IMG/VR virus record: IMGVR_UViG_3300020171_000045
Location: 1-47,334 of that record
Source: a virus
Length of the DNA stretch: 47,334 bases
Strand: one strand, 5' to 3'
Shown here: in pieces, positions 45,464 to 47,334 of the stretch
Position numbering within the stretch: position 1 is the first letter of the stretch
Layout of the letters: the number at the start of each line of letters is the position of its first letter
Translations under genes and position numbers: made by a program
The notes under the pieces: model-generated
The model's database searches: none
Told to the model about the DNA's origin: nothing
What the model saw: only the letters and a program-made list of their open reading frames with translations

Positions 45464-46191
45464 ATCTTTATCTCCATACTGGATATACCAGTTATTTGTT
45501 CTTCAACAATATCTTTATCGAGGCCTTCAGCTATTGTCATGATAGACATTAGCCAATCCTTCGCACCCTCCATATTTCTATAGGTTAGTTCCATCATATA
45601 TGCAGCTGCAAAAATCAATAATAGTTCATTAGTTTCAGTCCAGTATGACTTATCTGTATCTGCAGATAATGCATCTGTATAGAATAGACCAGCTATTTCC
45701 AGTGTATATTTAAGAGAGACATCAACAGGCGGCTTCAGTAAAATAGCATTATAGGTTTCATGACCTGTCAACTTCATATCCTGAACTGCCCATACCTGAT
45801 TTAAGCCAGTTGAGGTCAGGTCCTTAGGATATGGTCTGATTACAATAGGTGCATAATACTCAGGGGGGCCACTGACCAGATTTGCAACTGGCTCATTGTA
45901 ATACTCTCTCAAAGCAAATGCAGTTTCAACAAGTAGTGGAACTCGTGTTTCACTATCAAAAAGCCAAACTTCTTTGAACGATCTAACATTCTGCAGAGGT
46001 ACAAGGATCTGTCCAGCGGTTAGATTTACAAAATGTCTGGCTTCAGTCTTCCCTCTATTAAATAGTCTATCTAAGAATTTCTGCCCTTCATTTATAAAGA
46101 AGCCAGCATCAAACGCAGCCGCAGGATCTGCTAAATCAGCACGTCCAGTTATATCAATAAATTTAGCTTTTACAAGTGAAAACTGAGACAT
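45445..46191 (-). CDS. Head-tail adaptor (tail tubular A-like)
   Basis: 248 residues from ATG 46191. FINEGQKFLDRLFNRGKTEA and the hydrophobic ETNELLLIFAAAYMMELTYR helix match the helical core of podovirus adaptor proteins, with a beta-rich insertion between (PLQNVRSFKEVWLFDSETRV, KYTLEIAGLFYTDALS). It would sit below the portal as a 12-mer ring. An in-frame GTG at 46203 is possible, but GGGTGGTGG upstream of 46191 looks like the ribosome site. Palindrome copy 16 provides part of it. Directly downstream of the capsid gene. Confidence 0.78.
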   Translation of the reverse strand: MSQFSLVKAKFIDITGRADLADPAAAFDAGFFINEGQKFLDRLFNRGKTEARHFVNLTAGQILVPLQNVRSFKEVWLFDSETRVPLLVETAFALREYYNEPVANLVSGPPEYYAPIVIRPYPKDLTSTGLNQVWAVQDMKLTGHETYNAILLKPPVDVSLKYTLEIAGLFYTDALSADTDKSYWTETNELLLIFAAAYMMELTYRNMEGAKDWLMSIMTIAEGLDKDIVEEQITGISSMEIKIWDTPS

Positions 46192-46202
46192 TTCATCCAC
46201 CA

Positions 46203-46230
46203 CCCTTTGTTTATAATTTTGAACATAGCT
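46203..46230 (-). repeat. 28-bp palindromic element, copy 16
   Basis: Read leftward: GAACATAGCT far arm replaced by AGCTATGTTC, then AAACAAAGGG, which joins GTGGTGG to make the adaptor ribosome site. Confidence 0.85.
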
Positions 46231-46258
46231 GGCAGCCTCCTTAGACTGCCAACTATGT
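46223..46258 (-). terminator. Strong stem-loop after the capsid gene
   Basis: ACATAG-TGGCAG (46223-46235, one C bulge) pairs with CTGCCA-CTATGT (46246-46258), 12 pairs with one C/A mismatch and a 10-nt loop. It lies 25 nt after the capsid stop. The downstream strand on the minus side is TCAAAATTATAA, a weak U-tract, so it may be a partial terminator that keeps capsid mRNA more abundant than downstream messages. Confidence 0.5.
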
Positions 46259-46282
46259 AGAGCCCACTAAGCGTTCGATGTT

Positions 46283-47334
46283 TTAGACAATGTTGTCTTT
46301 CCCAACTCCATCCAGAACCATGAAGGTATCAGGATGCCACAATTCAAGACCGCACTCAGTCAAGAATTCCTCATTCGTCGCGTCTTTGCGACCACTATTA
46401 GTTCCAGGACCAGCCTGCTTTGCCTCACCTTCGCCATAGAATGTAGTATCAGTGATGAACCGATAGATCAAATTCTTAGGTTCGATGAGAATCATAGAAT
46501 AGCGAGTCGTAGGTTCCTGACTCATCAAAGGGTGGGTCTTCAGATAGATACTACCAAAAGGTGTAATCCACTCAGTGATCTTGATCCCATAAACAGTAGC
46601 CTTAGGTTCCAGTTTCATCTGAGCACCACTTCTCGCTAACTGATTCAAGCCTAAAAGAGCACCAGAACCGCAAAGGGCCAATTTCTCAGCACTACCAAAT
46701 CTGAAAACCAGTTCCAGATAAGCATCTAGCCATGCTTCCCCTCCACCAGCCACATCCCAAGCTTTTGTGGTGTAGGCAGTATTTAGTCGATAGTCGTTGA
46801 AGTTAGCAGCTACATTCGCTTTAACGAAGTTGATAATCCCCTGAGTTGTTCTCTCAGGTTTCAACTCCACTAGTCCAGCAGCTGCTTCAGTCGGAATCCC
46901 GAAGATGAACGCTTTTTCCATCTCAATACCGTGCAGCTCGAGAGCTTCACGCTTCATCTCTTTATAGGCGTCGCCAGTACGAAGTCTCGTTTCGCGAGCT
47001 GTACGAGTGATGCTTAGGGGCGTTCTGAAGATCTGTGTGTAGTTATAGTACTTTACAGGGTTGTAGCCGAGGGCGTTAGGCATAGCCGCACCTTCCTCGT
47101 TGATATTACCAATGACTATAACCCTATCACAGTGAGCCAGGTTGTGAGTCTGGGTGCTGTTATCATCAGCTTCCAACAGTTTAACTGTTAACTTTGAAGC
47201 TACACCATCTAACGTCCTAGCAGTCACCTTCGCATTGACATCAAGAGTTGAATCACTCGCATCTCTCAAAAGGATTTGATGCCCAACTCTAAATTCAGAA
47301 GCCGCCAGTTCAGCCATCTTAATATAGATGGTTG
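46283..47334 (-). CDS. Major capsid protein, main part of exon 2 (SU10-like)
   Basis: The reading frame enters from position 336/1 and continues here to the stop at 46283. Visible family features include YNYTQIFRTPLSITRTARET, RLRTGDAYKEMKREALELHG, MEKAFIFGIP and, near the C-terminus, RKDATNEEFLTECGLELWHP. This is the HK97-fold major capsid protein of SU10-like podoviruses. The open frame spans the circular junction: bases 47192-47334 duplicate 1-143, differing only at 47208 (Asp versus Ala codon). Total protein after splicing: 447 residues. No ribosome site precedes the internal Met at 47317, which confirms that the true start is exon 1. Confidence 0.93.
   Translation of the reverse strand, partial: TIYIKMAELAASEFRVGHQILLRDASDSTLDVNAKVTARTLDGVASKLTVKLLEADDNSTQTHNLAHCDRVIVIGNINEEGAAMPNALGYNPVKYYNYTQIFRTPLSITRTARETRLRTGDAYKEMKREALELHGIEMEKAFIFGIPTEAAAGLVELKPERTTQGIINFVKANVAANFNDYRLNTAYTTKAWDVAGGGEAWLDAYLELVFRFGSAEKLALCGSGALLGLNQLARSGAQMKLEPKATVYGIKITEWITPFGSIYLKTHPLMSQEPTTRYSMILIEPKNLIYRFITDTTFYGEGEAKQAGPGTNSGRKDATNEEFLTECGLELWHPDTFMVLDGVGKDNIV
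47192..47334. repeat. Terminal direct repeat (circular overlap), right copy
   Basis: Same 143 bases as 1-143 with one substitution (T at 47208 for G at 17). Removing either copy closes the genome at about 47,191 bp. Confidence 0.95.

Noticed and set aside
1311-46230. The 28-bp repeat as a CRISPR-like array or ordinary terminators
   Set aside because: Copies are dispersed singly, not in a spacer array, and no U-tract follows the hairpin in most copies.

Overview
This window is one complete, circularly closed genome of a tailed bacteriophage. Bases 1-143 recur at 47192-47334 with a single mismatch, so the unit length is about 47,191 bp, and the major capsid gene runs across the junction. The gene set is that of a short-tailed (podovirus-like) virus: large and small terminase, portal, scaffold, an SU10-type major capsid protein, adaptor and nozzle-like proteins, an acetyltransferase-like protein and three large ejection-type proteins, with no tape measure, sheath or tail-tube genes. 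No integrase, RNA polymerase, tRNA or CRISPR array is visible. Perfect AGGAGG-type ribosome sites and consensus TTGACA/TATAAT promoters point to a bacterial host whose sigma-70 RNA polymerase is used. The host itself cannot be named from the sequence.

Layout. A divergent control region (12904-13429) separates two operons. The rightward early operon (13430-33994, + strand) begins with many very small proteins, a large share of them zinc ribbons. A replication and recombination block follows (20.5-32.2 kb): metallophosphoesterase, RecB-like nuclease, HNH protein, Sak4-like RecA-fold ATPase, a probable single-strand-binding partner, a ParB-domain/DNA methyltransferase fusion, a uracil-glycosylase/DNA polymerase A fusion and a DUF3987-like ATPase. 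The leftward late operon (- strand, 12903 down to 1, then 47334 down to 33991) carries HNH, TerS, lysis genes (M15 peptidase, holin), TerL, fibres, portal, scaffold, a glycine-rich accessory protein, capsid, adaptor, nozzle and ejection proteins, ending with a 2015-residue virion protein that holds an HELTH metalloprotease motif. The two operons meet tail to tail with overlapping stop codons.

Main unusual points. (1) At least 16 copies of a 28-bp palindrome (arm ACCTWTGYTCAAAA and its complement) are spread over both operons, mostly at gene boundaries. In many copies the gene-proximal arm, AAAGGT/G, doubles as the Shine-Dalgarno of the next gene, so the element could act as a DNA operator, an RNA hairpin that hides the ribosome site, or both. 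(2) A group I intron with a LAGLIDADG endonuclease gene interrupts the major capsid gene; its Q, R and S core elements, P8, and the P1 and P10 pairings can be read directly. (3) A large dyad-symmetric noncoding region at 13.85-14.13 kb, and a 31-bp inverted repeat flanking the first early gene, form a candidate origin or control locus. (4) Several intergenic stretches (15.17, 18.50, 24.60, 24.90 and 25.15 kb) are closed by perfect 5-10 bp stems just upstream of small genes and look like structured leaders.
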